In this document: piece by piece, positions 1 to 6,864 of the stretch | Numbering within the stretch: position 1 is the first letter of the stretch | Layout of the letters: each line of letters starts with the position of its first letter | NCBI GenBank assembly: GCA_021297975.1 | Contig: JAJTHO010000063.1 | Coordinates: 1-21,767, forward strand | Length of the DNA stretch: 21,767 nucleotides | Direction of reading: 5' to 3' | DNA from: Alphaproteobacteria bacterium | GTDB lineage: Bacteria; Pseudomonadota; Alphaproteobacteria; JAJTHO01 | The notes under the pieces: generated by a model | Databases searched by the model: none | The model's input: the letters and a program-made list of their open reading frames with translations, nothing else | What the model was told of the DNA's origin: nothing | Made by a program: the position numbers and the translations under genes

Positions 1-1
1 A

Positions 2-136
2 CACTCTCTTCTACCGCTACCCACTTATAGCCCAGACTTCAACCCTATCGAGCAAGCCTTTGCTATCCTTAAAAAACGAAGAATATTTTCAGGCCTATCT
101 CTCGAACAAATACTGTCTAATTCTTATTTGGAATGA
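2..136 (+). pseudogene. IS630-family transposase, C-terminal end (partial at window edge)
   Basis: Only the 3' end of this gene lies in the window. The open frame reads LPTYSPDFNPIEQAFAILKK and stops at TGA 134-136. The block Y-S-P-D-F-N-P-I-E followed by L-K-K is the C-terminal catalytic segment of the IS630/Tc1-mariner DDE transposases, where the glutamate after N-P-I is the third acidic residue. About 22 residues follow the LKK before the stop. The 5' part lies outside the window, so I cannot tell whether the element is intact. I could not identify a terminal inverted repeat or a duplicated TA target downstream. The family call is secure from the motif; whether the copy is active is unknown. 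Confidence 0.75.
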
Positions 137-200
137 CTATATTACAACATCTTGCGTAGCATTTGAAAAGTTAGAATGATTAGGTAGAATACGCCACCAC

Positions 201-270
201 CCGTTTCGCCCGCGCCTGCGGCGCGGTCTTGCGAAACGGAGTGTCCGCCATAGCTTTAGCGACGGCGGAC
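201..270. repeat. Nested palindromes, REP-like element
   Basis: The outer arms CCGTTTCGC (201-209) and GCGAAACGG (231-239) are perfect complements. They enclose a second perfect hairpin, CCGCGCC (210-216) / GGCGCGG (220-226), with a 3-base loop. Immediately downstream lies another inverted repeat, GTCCGCC (243-249) / GGCGGAC (264-270). No T-run follows, so this is not a typical terminator. It resembles REP-like or palindromic elements of intergenic DNA. The rest of 137-480 shows no convincing ORF. Confidence 0.6.
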
Positions 271-400
271 TGGTTGTTTACCCGTACAAATGGTTTCTTT
301 GCTGAATCCACCAACTCCATAATTCCTTTGAACACACTGTTCTCAGTTCCTAACTCTCCGCCGTCTTAGGCGAAGCACGAAGGAGCAGAGTAGATAAGGA

Positions 401-463
401 GCGCCGAAAGGCGCAGCGCTCCCGCCCGGCGGCAAAGCCGCCTGGGGGCTGGGCGGGAGCGCT
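401..463. repeat. Nested palindrome downstream of phaC
   Basis: A small hairpin GCGCC-GAAA-GGCGC (401-414) is followed directly by a two-tier palindrome. Its outer arms AGCGCTCCCGCCC (415-427) and GGGCGGGAGCGCT (451-463) form 13 perfect pairs. They enclose GGCGGC-AAA-GCCGCC (428-442). The outer arm, adjacent inner hairpin and short spacer repeat the architecture seen at 201-239. It lies just past the phaC stop and may stabilise or end that transcript, but no U-tract follows on either strand. Confidence 0.6.
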
Positions 464-481
464 CAATTTATTGAACTGCGC

Positions 482-2311
482 CTAACTCCGCACCGTCACA
501 TACCGTCCCGGTGCATCTTCCATTTTCTTACCCTTAGCGCCGCTTTCCGCAATTTTCCGCGCTGGAATCTGCTTGCCGCCATACGCGCCAAGCCACTTCA
601 CCCACGCCGGCCACCAAGAGCCGTCGGTTTTCTTGGCCGCATCAAGCCACGCATCCGCCGATTTGGCATCATCATGACCGAGCCAGTACCAGTATTTCTG
701 GTTCGCGGGCGGGTTAATAACCCCCGCGATATGGCCGGAGGCGGCGAGACAGAACGTCACATCGCCCTTCAGCAGCTTTGCGCCCACATAGGTTGATTTC
801 CACGGCGCAATGTGATCTTCAGCGGTGGAGAGGAAGAAGCTGGGCGTTTTGATGGTGGTGAGGTCTATGGCAACGCCGTCCAGCGTCACGCCGCCTTTTT
901 GCACCAGCTTGTTATGCTGATACATATTCCGCAGGTAAAAGCTGTGCATCGCGGCCGGCATCCGGGTTGAATCGGCGTTCCAGTATAATAAATCAAACGG
1001 GAACGGCTCTTTACCCAAGAGATAGTTATTCACCACAAACGACCAAATCAGGTCATTCGCGCGCAGCATGTTGAACGTTGTGGCCATTTCTGAGCCGTCA
1101 AGGAAGCCGCGCTTGCTCATCCGCGCCTCAAGCGCCTCAAGCTGTTCATCATCAATAAACACGGACAATTCGCCCGCATCGGTGAAATCGAGCATGGTGG
1201 TGAAGAACGTCGCGCTGGCGATTTGTGCAATTTGTTTTTTTGCCGTCAGGTAGGCGAGGGTTGAGGCAAGCAGCGTGCCGCCGAGGCAATAACCAATGGT
1301 GTTGACCTTCTCAACACCGCACAGCGATTTCACTTTATCCAAAGCCGCGATGATGCCCATCTGCATGTAATCTTCAAAGGTTTTGCCCGCATCATCCGCA
1401 TCGGGATTGACCCATGAAATCATAAACACGGTGATGCCTTGATCGACCGCCCATTTCACGAATGAGTTTTTGGCTTGTAAATCAAGGATATAATACTTGT
1501 TAATCCACGGCGGGGTGATGAGCAGGGGTATTTCCTGCACTTTTTCCGTTGTGGGGGTGTATTGAATCAGCTGTATCAGATCGTTCTCAAACACCACTTT
1601 ACCCGGTGTGATAGCCAGATTGTCGCCAACTTTGAATTTATTATAATCGGTCATTGAAATTTTCAGTGAGCCGCCGCCGCGCTCTAAATCGCTTACAAGG
1701 TGTTCAAGCCCGGTCACGAGGCTCTGCCCGCCGGTTTCCATGGTCAGGCGCAAGGCTTCCGGGTTTGTTGCCAGGAAATTCGTAGGCGAGGAGGCGTCAA
1801 TAATTTGCCGCGTGTAAAAATCCACCTTTTTCGCGGTTTTATCATCAAGCCCTTCGGTGTGTTTGACGAGGGTTTGCATCCACTGTGACGTTAATAAATA
1901 GGATTGCTTGATAAAATCAAAGACAACGCTTTCGCTCCACGCCGGGTCTTTAAAGCGTTTATCGGTTTTGGAGGGTTCAATCACCGGGGTGACTTCAGTT
2001 TCACCCAGCAGCTTTTGCGTCGAATGCTGCCACAGGCTGGTGTATTGCTGCCAAAGGTTAACCTGCGCTTCGACTATTTTGCCGGGGTTTGCCCACAATT
2101 TGGTGGTGAAATCCATAAAGGCATGGCCAACATTAAGCGGATCGCCCATGCTCATGCCTTGAGGGTTTTCTTGCTGTTTTTCAATGTATTGCTGCATCAC
2201 GCGTTGCCCGCGCACGGCGATATCGGCCATCTGCCGCGCCATATCGATGGGGTCTGGCGTTTTGATGGTTTGCGCTTCTTCGGGGGCTTTGGGGGCTGCA
2301 ACTTTGGTCAT
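482..2311 (-). CDS. phaC: Class I poly(3-hydroxyalkanoate) synthase PhaC
   Basis: This enzyme polymerises (R)-3-hydroxyacyl-CoA, mainly 3-hydroxybutyryl-CoA, into PHB at the surface of storage granules. With an ATG start at 2311 the protein has 609 residues, near the usual class I length. The lipase-like box G-Y-C-L-G-G places the catalytic Cys at about residue 342. The Asp (A-E-D-H-I-A-P-W, about 499) and His (S-G-H-I-A-G-V, about 527) complete the triad. The C-terminus has the class I ending with DGSWWPAW and APGRYV. A GTG at 2338 would add nine residues, but AGAGAG sits a suitable distance before the ATG and nothing comparable precedes the GTG. phaA, phaB and phaR are not in the window. 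The gene is divergent from the OmpA-like lipoprotein. A broken 3-hydroxybutyrate dehydrogenase gene near 16.3-17.0 kb belongs to the same metabolism. Confidence 0.96.
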   Translation of the reverse strand: MTKVAAPKAPEEAQTIKTPDPIDMARQMADIAVRGQRVMQQYIEKQQENPQGMSMGDPLNVGHAFMDFTTKLWANPGKIVEAQVNLWQQYTSLWQHSTQKLLGETEVTPVIEPSKTDKRFKDPAWSESVVFDFIKQSYLLTSQWMQTLVKHTEGLDDKTAKKVDFYTRQIIDASSPTNFLATNPEALRLTMETGGQSLVTGLEHLVSDLERGGGSLKISMTDYNKFKVGDNLAITPGKVVFENDLIQLIQYTPTTEKVQEIPLLITPPWINKYYILDLQAKNSFVKWAVDQGITVFMISWVNPDADDAGKTFEDYMQMGIIAALDKVKSLCGVEKVNTIGYCLGGTLLASTLAYLTAKKQIAQIASATFFTTMLDFTDAGELSVFIDDEQLEALEARMSKRGFLDGSEMATTFNMLRANDLIWSFVVNNYLLGKEPFPFDLLYWNADSTRMPAAMHSFYLRNMYQHNKLVQKGGVTLDGVAIDLTTIKTPSFFLSTAEDHIAPWKSTYVGAKLLKGDVTFCLAASGHIAGVINPPANQKYWYWLGHDDAKSADAWLDAAKKTDGSWWPAWVKWLGAYGGKQIPARKIAESGAKGKKMEDAPGRYVTVRS

Positions 2312-2403
2312 GGTATCGGTATCTCTCTTTATATTCACGGTAAGCCGTGTCTTAACTCTGTATCTTTACCACACAGAGCACTCGAAAAAAGTTAACAGTA
2401 GCG

Positions 2404-2419
2404 TTAACCTTTCCTTAAC
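2404..2419. promoter_or_regulatory. CtrA box between phaC and the OmpA-like lipoprotein gene
   Basis: TTAACCTTTCCTTAAC is an exact match to the full CtrA site TTAA-N7-TTAAC. A third half site (TTAAC) lies at 2392-2396, 8 bases before the first half. The box lies 72 bases upstream of the GTG start at 2491 and about 90 bases upstream of phaC. The lipoprotein gene is the likelier target because of distance. CtrA itself is encoded in this window. Confidence 0.65.
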
Positions 2420-2490
2420 CCTAGTAGTGTCTGGTGGCCTCGAACACAACCTGAAATATACAAACAATAATGCGACTCGGGAGGTACACT

Positions 2491-4470
2491 GTGGCGGAAA
2501 GGAAACAACAGCTGGCGATAATAGTCGCGCTCTTGAGCTTGCCGGGCTGCACCAGCGGGGCAGGGACGGGCACATCCGCTTGGTTTAATGCCGCACAGCC
2601 GCAAGTTGCCGAAGCGCCGATACCATCAGGACAGTTTTTACCGAATCAGCCTTTCACCCAAGCCGAATTTCAACTTAACACCAACGCACGCCCCAATCAG
2701 AACAGTGCGCAGAATATCCAGCCGCAACAGCAGCAGTTTGCCGTTCAGCAGCAGCCTCGCCAGCTTACCCCCCAGCTTACTCCACAGCCATTGGCGCGCA
2801 TCGAAAGCGTCGCATCCCCGCTGTCGTTTCAACGCCCCGATCCGCAAATGGCCAACTTTGAAGGCGCCGTACAACAACAAATGCTCGGTTGGATAGACAC
2901 CCAGCGCGGCCAAAGAACCTTTGCCGCACAGAACGCACCGCAACAGATTCCGCAGTCGTTCCTGATGCCTGCGCAAGGCGTTGAGCAGCCGCGTTTATCC
3001 CCGGCAACAGCCGCTCTCATGCTGCCGCAGGCCAGCCAAAATCCAGAACAGCAGCAGGTGCTTGAATCCTTGCAAAACGCCGGGCGCCGCTTTGGCCAAA
3101 CAAGCCAGAACGCGCTGCCGTCCCCGCAATTCCAACAGCCGCACCAGCAGAATCCCTTTGCCGCGCAGCAAATGCAGCAAATGCAACAGCAACAGCAGCC
3201 GTTTGCCGTGCCGGCAACCAATTTCATCCCGCCGCAACAAGGCCGCATCCCCGCTGATACCGGCAATGCGCGCTATGATTTCGGCTATGGCGGCTGGTCT
3301 GGTACAACCACGCCAACCAACACGCCGGTTAACATTAACTCGATTGCCCCTAGTTCCGGCGCGCCGATGCCCCAGCGCAGCAGCGACGGCCAACTGAGCG
3401 GGGTTGACCCGATGACCGCGCTGCGCCGTGCTAATGAAGGCGACAAACCCGCCGCGGAAGCGCCGCGCCTTGCCGGGCATTTCGGCATGGAAAACGTTGC
3501 CAGCTATTTGGATAGAGCCGCTCGCCAGCGCACCGATATAACCAAGCCGGTGTTGAGTGAGGCGCCTAAGCCCTTAGTTGTTGCCGAGGCTGCGCCTATC
3601 GCGACGCCTGCACCCATAGACGCTGCAAAAAAGCCCGCGCCTGCTGTTTCAGCGCCAAAGGAGCCAAAAGCCCCGAAGGTCGCGCCTGTTAAGACTCAAG
3701 CTCAACCGGTTGTCCCGGCGCCAACAACAGAACCTGTTGCCGCAGCCGAAGAAAGCCGCGAGCTGCCAAAGATTATTCGCGGCGGACGCCCGCCCGCCGG
3801 TGTGCCGTTTGATGAGAACGCAACCACCATGCCGCGTAAAAATCCTCAGCAAACAGCGCCGAATGCACAGAACGATCCGAAAAAAAACCGCAGCGGCAAT
3901 GTGCGTAGTCTTCGTCCAGAGGCTGCAGGTATAAACGAAGAAACAGAAAACCTTGCGCTCGAAGCCGCTATTTTAGAGAAAAACCCAACAGCTGTGAATA
4001 ACGGCAAGACCCCGCGCCGCTTTGAGGAGGGTGAAGAGGACATCGGTCTGAATGTTGATGAGCAGGCGGCACGTGCACCTGAAAAAACAAAAACACCGTT
4101 ATCGCTTCCCGGCAATACCGCAGGGCGCAAGAATGTTGATGTCGCCAGTCTGTTTTTTAACGGCACGAATAACGAGCTGCACCTTGATGACATGGTCGTG
4201 CTGGATAAAGTCGCAAACCTGCACCGGGAACATGGCGGGATTGTTCAATTAAACGGCTATGCTGCGGCCGTTGCCAGCGACGGTAAGCCCCGCAGCGCCG
4301 ATGACAGCAAACTCGTTGCCCGCCGCCATGCCATGACCGCCGCCAAAGCCCTGATGGATAGAGGCGTGCCGCCAGCGGGGATTAATATTGTTGGTAATGT
4401 TGAAACGCTGAGTACCCCCGGCGCAACCGTAAAAGACCAAACGCGGGTGGAAATTCAGTTTCGCTATTGA
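2491..4470 (+). CDS. Gln/Pro-rich lipoprotein with OmpA-like C-terminal domain
   Basis: This is probably an outer-membrane lipoprotein carrying a peptidoglycan-binding OmpA-like domain. I chose the GTG at 2491 over the ATG at 2470 because GGGAGG lies six bases before the GTG, and the product then begins with a compact lipoprotein signal ending L-S-L-P-G-C (Cys20). Residues of roughly 40-260 are low-complexity and rich in Gln, Pro and Asn, including runs such as QQMQQMQQQQQ. A Pro/Ala/Lys-rich linker follows. The last 112 residues (about 548-659) look like an OmpA_C-type fold, with an F-F-x-G strand start, a central helix and the segment V-A-R-R-H-A-M-T-A-A-K-A-L. The domain call is by motif only, and the usual N-x-x-L-S-x-x-R-A signature is diverged. 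An exact CtrA box lies upstream, which suggests cell-cycle-timed expression. Confidence 0.8.
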   Translation: MAERKQQLAIIVALLSLPGCTSGAGTGTSAWFNAAQPQVAEAPIPSGQFLPNQPFTQAEFQLNTNARPNQNSAQNIQPQQQQFAVQQQPRQLTPQLTPQPLARIESVASPLSFQRPDPQMANFEGAVQQQMLGWIDTQRGQRTFAAQNAPQQIPQSFLMPAQGVEQPRLSPATAALMLPQASQNPEQQQVLESLQNAGRRFGQTSQNALPSPQFQQPHQQNPFAAQQMQQMQQQQQPFAVPATNFIPPQQGRIPADTGNARYDFGYGGWSGTTTPTNTPVNINSIAPSSGAPMPQRSSDGQLSGVDPMTALRRANEGDKPAAEAPRLAGHFGMENVASYLDRAARQRTDITKPVLSEAPKPLVVAEAAPIATPAPIDAAKKPAPAVSAPKEPKAPKVAPVKTQAQPVVPAPTTEPVAAAEESRELPKIIRGGRPPAGVPFDENATTMPRKNPQQTAPNAQNDPKKNRSGNVRSLRPEAAGINEETENLALEAAILEKNPTAVNNGKTPRRFEEGEEDIGLNVDEQAARAPEKTKTPLSLPGNTAGRKNVDVASLFFNGTNNELHLDDMVVLDKVANLHREHGGIVQLNGYAAAVASDGKPRSADDSKLVARRHAMTAAKALMDRGVPPAGINIVGNVETLSTPGATVKDQTRVEIQFRY

Positions 4471-4526
4471 TGACGCTTGCAAGCTGGCCGCATTTCTGTT
4501 TTTTTGAGGCGCGTTTCATCGCATAA

Positions 4527-4602
4527 GGGCCCATAGTTCAGCGGTTAGAACTCCCCGCTCATAACGGGGCTGTCCCTGGTTCGAATCCGGGTGGGCCCAC
4601 CA
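4527..4602 (+). tRNA. tRNA with CAT anticodon (probably Ile2, possibly elongator Met)
   Basis: This is a 76-base cloverleaf. The acceptor arms GGGCCCA / TGGGCCC pair perfectly, A73 follows, and CCA is encoded (4600-4602). The anticodon stem CCCCG / CGGGG holds the loop CTCATAA, giving anticodon CAT. The T arm is CCTGG-TTCGAAT-CCGGG. CAT can belong to elongator Met, initiator Met or the lysidine-modified Ile2. The paired first base and the GGGCCC-type acceptor argue against the initiator. The acceptor and the CCGCTCATAACGG segment remind me of Ile2 genes, but this needs covariance-model scoring. Confidence 0.93.
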
Positions 4603-4889
4603 TTTTTTCAAGGTTATATTCCGGATACAAATATAGTCTGCCCAGTGAAAGCGCCCTGTGTAATAGGCGTCTCCGCGAGAAGAAATGGACGTAATGGCCA
4701 TTAAAATCATCAATATACATTGATTCGCTGCGTGCGCAAAGACACCGCAACAAGGGGTTTTTCTGTTTGTAAGCGCTATCCATATGATTGCTCTGGCGTG
4801 CGAATAAACGCAAAGGTTGTTAAATAGTTTTTCTAATAAACTATTCATTAATTATCTTATGCTATGGTTGAGCATAATTATATATTAGT
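4603..4889. other. Intergenic stretch after the tRNA
   Basis: I see no supported gene in these 287 bases. Minus-strand open frames here run through the tRNA and are artefacts. The 3' end carries the paired hairpins listed separately, just before the sugar transferase gene. Confidence 0.5.
4823..4877. promoter_or_regulatory. Two inverted repeats upstream of the sugar transferase gene
   Basis: AATAGTTT (4823-4830) pairs with AAACTATT (4838-4845) across a 7-base loop. TTATGCT (4857-4863) pairs with AGCATAA (4871-4877), also across 7 bases. The second repeat ends 12 bases before the ATG, where a ribosome binding site would be expected and none is recognisable. They could be a repressor operator or a leader structure. 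The function is inferred from position alone. Confidence 0.4.
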
Positions 4890-5633
4890 ATGCACAAACC
4901 ATTAAACCATAGCGATGTGTCGCCATCAAACGCCAAAGTTGCAGCTATGCCGTATAACGCGCTGCGTGCAACGTTTTGGAAGTTGCCTCCCATACCAGCA
5001 CTGACGCTGCCGGATGACTTAGCCAGTATAAATTATTACACGCATTACAGCCCGTTATGGAAGCGGCTGCTTGATGTATGTTTTAGCGCGGCAGCGCTGT
5101 TGCTGCTTAGCCCACTGCTGCTGTTGATTGCGGCTGTGGTAACACTGGAAAGCCCCGGCGGCGCGCTTTATAGCCAACTGCGTACGGGTAAAAAGGGCGT
5201 GCCGTTTCGTTGTTATAAATTTCGTTCAATGCGGCCACACAACACGCCAATGATGCAGCTGGATTACGTAAAAGAGAGCGATCAGCGGATTACGCGCATC
5301 GGCGCGCTTTTGCGGGCGACGAGCCTTGATGAGCTGCCCCAGCTCTGGAATGTGCTGCGCGGGGAGATGAGCCTTGTGGGGCCGCGCCCACAACCGGTGT
5401 TTCACTCTATGTATTATCCGGCTATTATAGCGGGCTATAACCAGCGCCATGCAGTCAGGCCGGGACTTACAGGAATTGTTCAAGTCTCGGCATTGCGTAA
5501 TGAAGTTGATAATATTGATTGCTTGAAGCAGCGGCTGGCCTGTGACTTGTGGTATATTCAGAATCAGTCATTCTGGCTGGATATGAAAATTATTGTGCGC
5601 ACTGCGCTTAAAGTTCTCCGTCTCTGTAAATGA
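4890..5633 (+). CDS. Polyisoprenyl-phosphate sugar-phosphate transferase (bacterial sugar transferase)
   Basis: This enzyme probably transfers a sugar 1-phosphate from a nucleotide sugar to undecaprenyl phosphate, the first membrane step of exopolysaccharide or O-antigen synthesis. It is a 247-residue protein of the single-domain (monotopic) type, without the four-helix N-terminal part of WbaP/WcaJ. A hydrophobic helix spans about residues 60-85 and carries the Ser-Pro helix-break pair seen in re-entrant PglC-like enzymes. The core motifs are Y-K-F-R-S-M (about 109-114), T-S-L-D-E-L-P-Q-L-W-N (catalytic Asp-Glu at about 147-148) and S-L-V-G-P-R-P. The roughly 55-residue N-terminal extension is not recognisable. 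No clear Shine-Dalgarno precedes the ATG. The sugar specificity cannot be read from sequence. rmlA is about 2.4 kb away, but no glycosyltransferase cluster is present. Confidence 0.92.
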   Translation: MHKPLNHSDVSPSNAKVAAMPYNALRATFWKLPPIPALTLPDDLASINYYTHYSPLWKRLLDVCFSAAALLLLSPLLLLIAAVVTLESPGGALYSQLRTGKKGVPFRCYKFRSMRPHNTPMMQLDYVKESDQRITRIGALLRATSLDELPQLWNVLRGEMSLVGPRPQPVFHSMYYPAIIAGYNQRHAVRPGLTGIVQVSALRNEVDNIDCLKQRLACDLWYIQNQSFWLDMKIIVRTALKVLRLCK

Positions 5634-5636
5634 AAG

Positions 5637-5663
5637 GGGCGGTATAGAAAATCTATACCGCCC
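5637..5663. terminator. Bidirectional hairpin terminator between sugar transferase and ctrA
   Basis: GGGCGGTATAG (5637-5647) and CTATACCGCCC (5653-5663) form an 11-pair perfect stem with a 5-base loop. It starts three bases after the sugar transferase stop, with T-rich sequence following on the plus strand (ATTAGTTGTTTT). It lies 30 bases past the ctrA stop, so it can serve both convergent genes. Confidence 0.8.
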
Positions 5664-5692
5664 ATTAGTTGTTTTACAAAGGAGTGCTTTTT

Positions 5693-6439
5693 TTAAACGG
5701 CTTCGCTAAAGGCAACGTCTTTTGCCGCAAAAGCTGTCGGCTTTTTGCTGCCTTTGGCTGAATCATCGGGATCGCGCAGCACATAACCACGTCCCCAAAC
5801 AGTTTCGATGTATTTTTCGGTGCCGGTTGCGGCGGCGAGTTTCTTGCGCAGCTTGCAGATAAACACATCAACGATTTTCAGTTCTGGCTCATCAAGGCCG
5901 CCGTAGAGGTGGTTGAGGAACATTTCTTTGGTGATGGTGACGCTTTTACGTAAGGAAAGCAGCTCAATAATCGCGTATTCCTTATTGGAAAGGGGCAGGA
6001 TTTTATCATCCACATAGGCGGTTTGTGTTTCAAGGTTAACCGTCAGGCGGCCTGTCTGAATTACTGGCTGGGCGTGGCCTTTGCTGCGCCGGACAATGAC
6101 GTTAATACGCGCCATCAGTTCCGCGCGGTCAAAGGGCTTTGTGAGATAATCATCGGCGCCGAAACCAAGGCCTTTAACCTTATCGGTCGGCTCGGACATA
6201 CCCGATAGAATCAAAATAGGGGTGTTTACTTTCGCGGCGCGGAAGCGTTTCAGAACGTCGTATCCGTCCATATCCGGCAGTTTTAAATCGAGGATGATGA
6301 TATCGTAGTCATAGAGTTTGCCAATTTCGAGACCATCTTCGCCCAAATCGGTTGCATCAATCACGCAGCCTTCGCTTTTCAGCATTAGTTCGATGGTTTT
6401 GGAAATGGATGAATCATCTTCGATTAATAACACACGCAC
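5693..6439 (-). CDS. ctrA: Cell-cycle response regulator CtrA
   Basis: CtrA is the OmpR-family master regulator of alphaproteobacterial cell-cycle, motility and surface genes. It binds TTAA-N7-TTAAC. The N-terminal receiver has the acidic pocket E7-D8-D9, phospho-acceptor D51 in L-D-L-K-L-P-D-M-D-G, and K101 in L-T-K-P-F. The stretch V-V/I-R-R-S-K-G-H-A-Q joins it to a winged-helix domain. That domain contains TKEMFLNHLYGG, DVFICKLRKKL and ETVWGRGYVLRDP, which match my memory of Caulobacter CtrA almost residue for residue. The protein has 248 residues, slightly longer than Caulobacter CtrA, because of a Lys/Ala-rich tail ending S-E-A-V. Caulobacter CtrA ends in two alanines needed for ClpXP turnover, and here that end differs. 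An exact CtrA box upstream suggests autoregulation. Confidence 0.97.
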   Translation of the reverse strand: MRVLLIEDDSSISKTIELMLKSEGCVIDATDLGEDGLEIGKLYDYDIIILDLKLPDMDGYDVLKRFRAAKVNTPILILSGMSEPTDKVKGLGFGADDYLTKPFDRAELMARINVIVRRSKGHAQPVIQTGRLTVNLETQTAYVDDKILPLSNKEYAIIELLSLRKSVTITKEMFLNHLYGGLDEPELKIVDVFICKLRKKLAAATGTEKYIETVWGRGYVLRDPDDSAKGSKKPTAFAAKDVAFSEAV

Positions 6440-6451
6440 GGTAAACTCTCC

Positions 6452-6517
6452 TTAAGATTGGTTAAGCGTTTCTTATAGCGTTAACCTTTGTTCCCATTCT
6501 CTTAAACAAAAGTTAAC
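6452..6517. promoter_or_regulatory. CtrA box cluster in the ctrA promoter
   Basis: TTAAACAAAAGTTAAC at 6502-6517 is an exact TTAA-N7-TTAAC CtrA site, 63 bases upstream of the ctrA start. A further TTAAC half site lies at 6481-6485. A TTAA pair with a 6-base spacer (6452-6465) lies close to the ctrA start. The region is shared with the divergent exported-protein gene at 6593, so it may control both. Autoregulation through such sites is established for Caulobacter ctrA; here it is inferred. Confidence 0.75.
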
Positions 6518-6592
6518 ACAATTCATTTTTTTTAGCAAGCAAATGTGTCAAAAATCACACTATGCCCGGCGCGGTCGTTTCATAAGGGGTTT

Positions 6593-6829
6593 ATGCGTAG
6601 TATCCTATTATCGTTATTTTTGGCAGCGTTTCCGATGTTGGCATCGGCGCAAAGCCAAGGCGGCGTGGTCAGTATTGGCGCAAACCCAACAGGAAATCTT
6701 GAGCTTGCGCCCGCGCCAACCATCCACATTATCGGCAATGATGGCCGGATTCGCCCGGCACCGAATGGCACGTATGAGGCGATGGGCGGAAAAAAAGTGC
6801 GCACCGAGGGTGGACGGCTCGCCCGCTAA
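6593..6829 (+). CDS. Small exported protein of unknown function
   Basis: This is a 78-residue protein. The ATG at 6593 is preceded by AAGGGG and begins MRSILLSLFLAAFPMLASAQ, a good Sec signal peptide with a likely cut after A-S-A. An upstream ATG at 6545 would put 16 unrelated residues before the signal. The mature part is about 58 residues, rich in Gly, Pro and Arg, including the segment APTIHIIGNDGRIRPAPNG. It has no cysteine and no recognisable family. The gene is divergent from ctrA across the CtrA box cluster. It is followed after 35 bases by the pirin gene, so the two may be co-transcribed. Confidence 0.65.
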   Translation: MRSILLSLFLAAFPMLASAQSQGGVVSIGANPTGNLELAPAPTIHIIGNDGRIRPAPNGTYEAMGGKKVRTEGGRLAR

Positions 6830-6864
6830 AGAATACATTCTTTCTATAAGAGAAAGAGTCTTCC

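Noticed and set aside
2829..3480. ORFs antisense to the Gln-rich region, including a Cys-rich one
   Set aside because: Poly-Gln codons read in other frames give Cys, Ala or Leu runs; not real genes.
4516..4848. Minus-strand ORFs across the tRNA, with peptides like GPPGFEPGTAPL and HPDSNQGQPRYERG
   Set aside because: These are well-known false proteins produced by translating tRNA genes in antisense.
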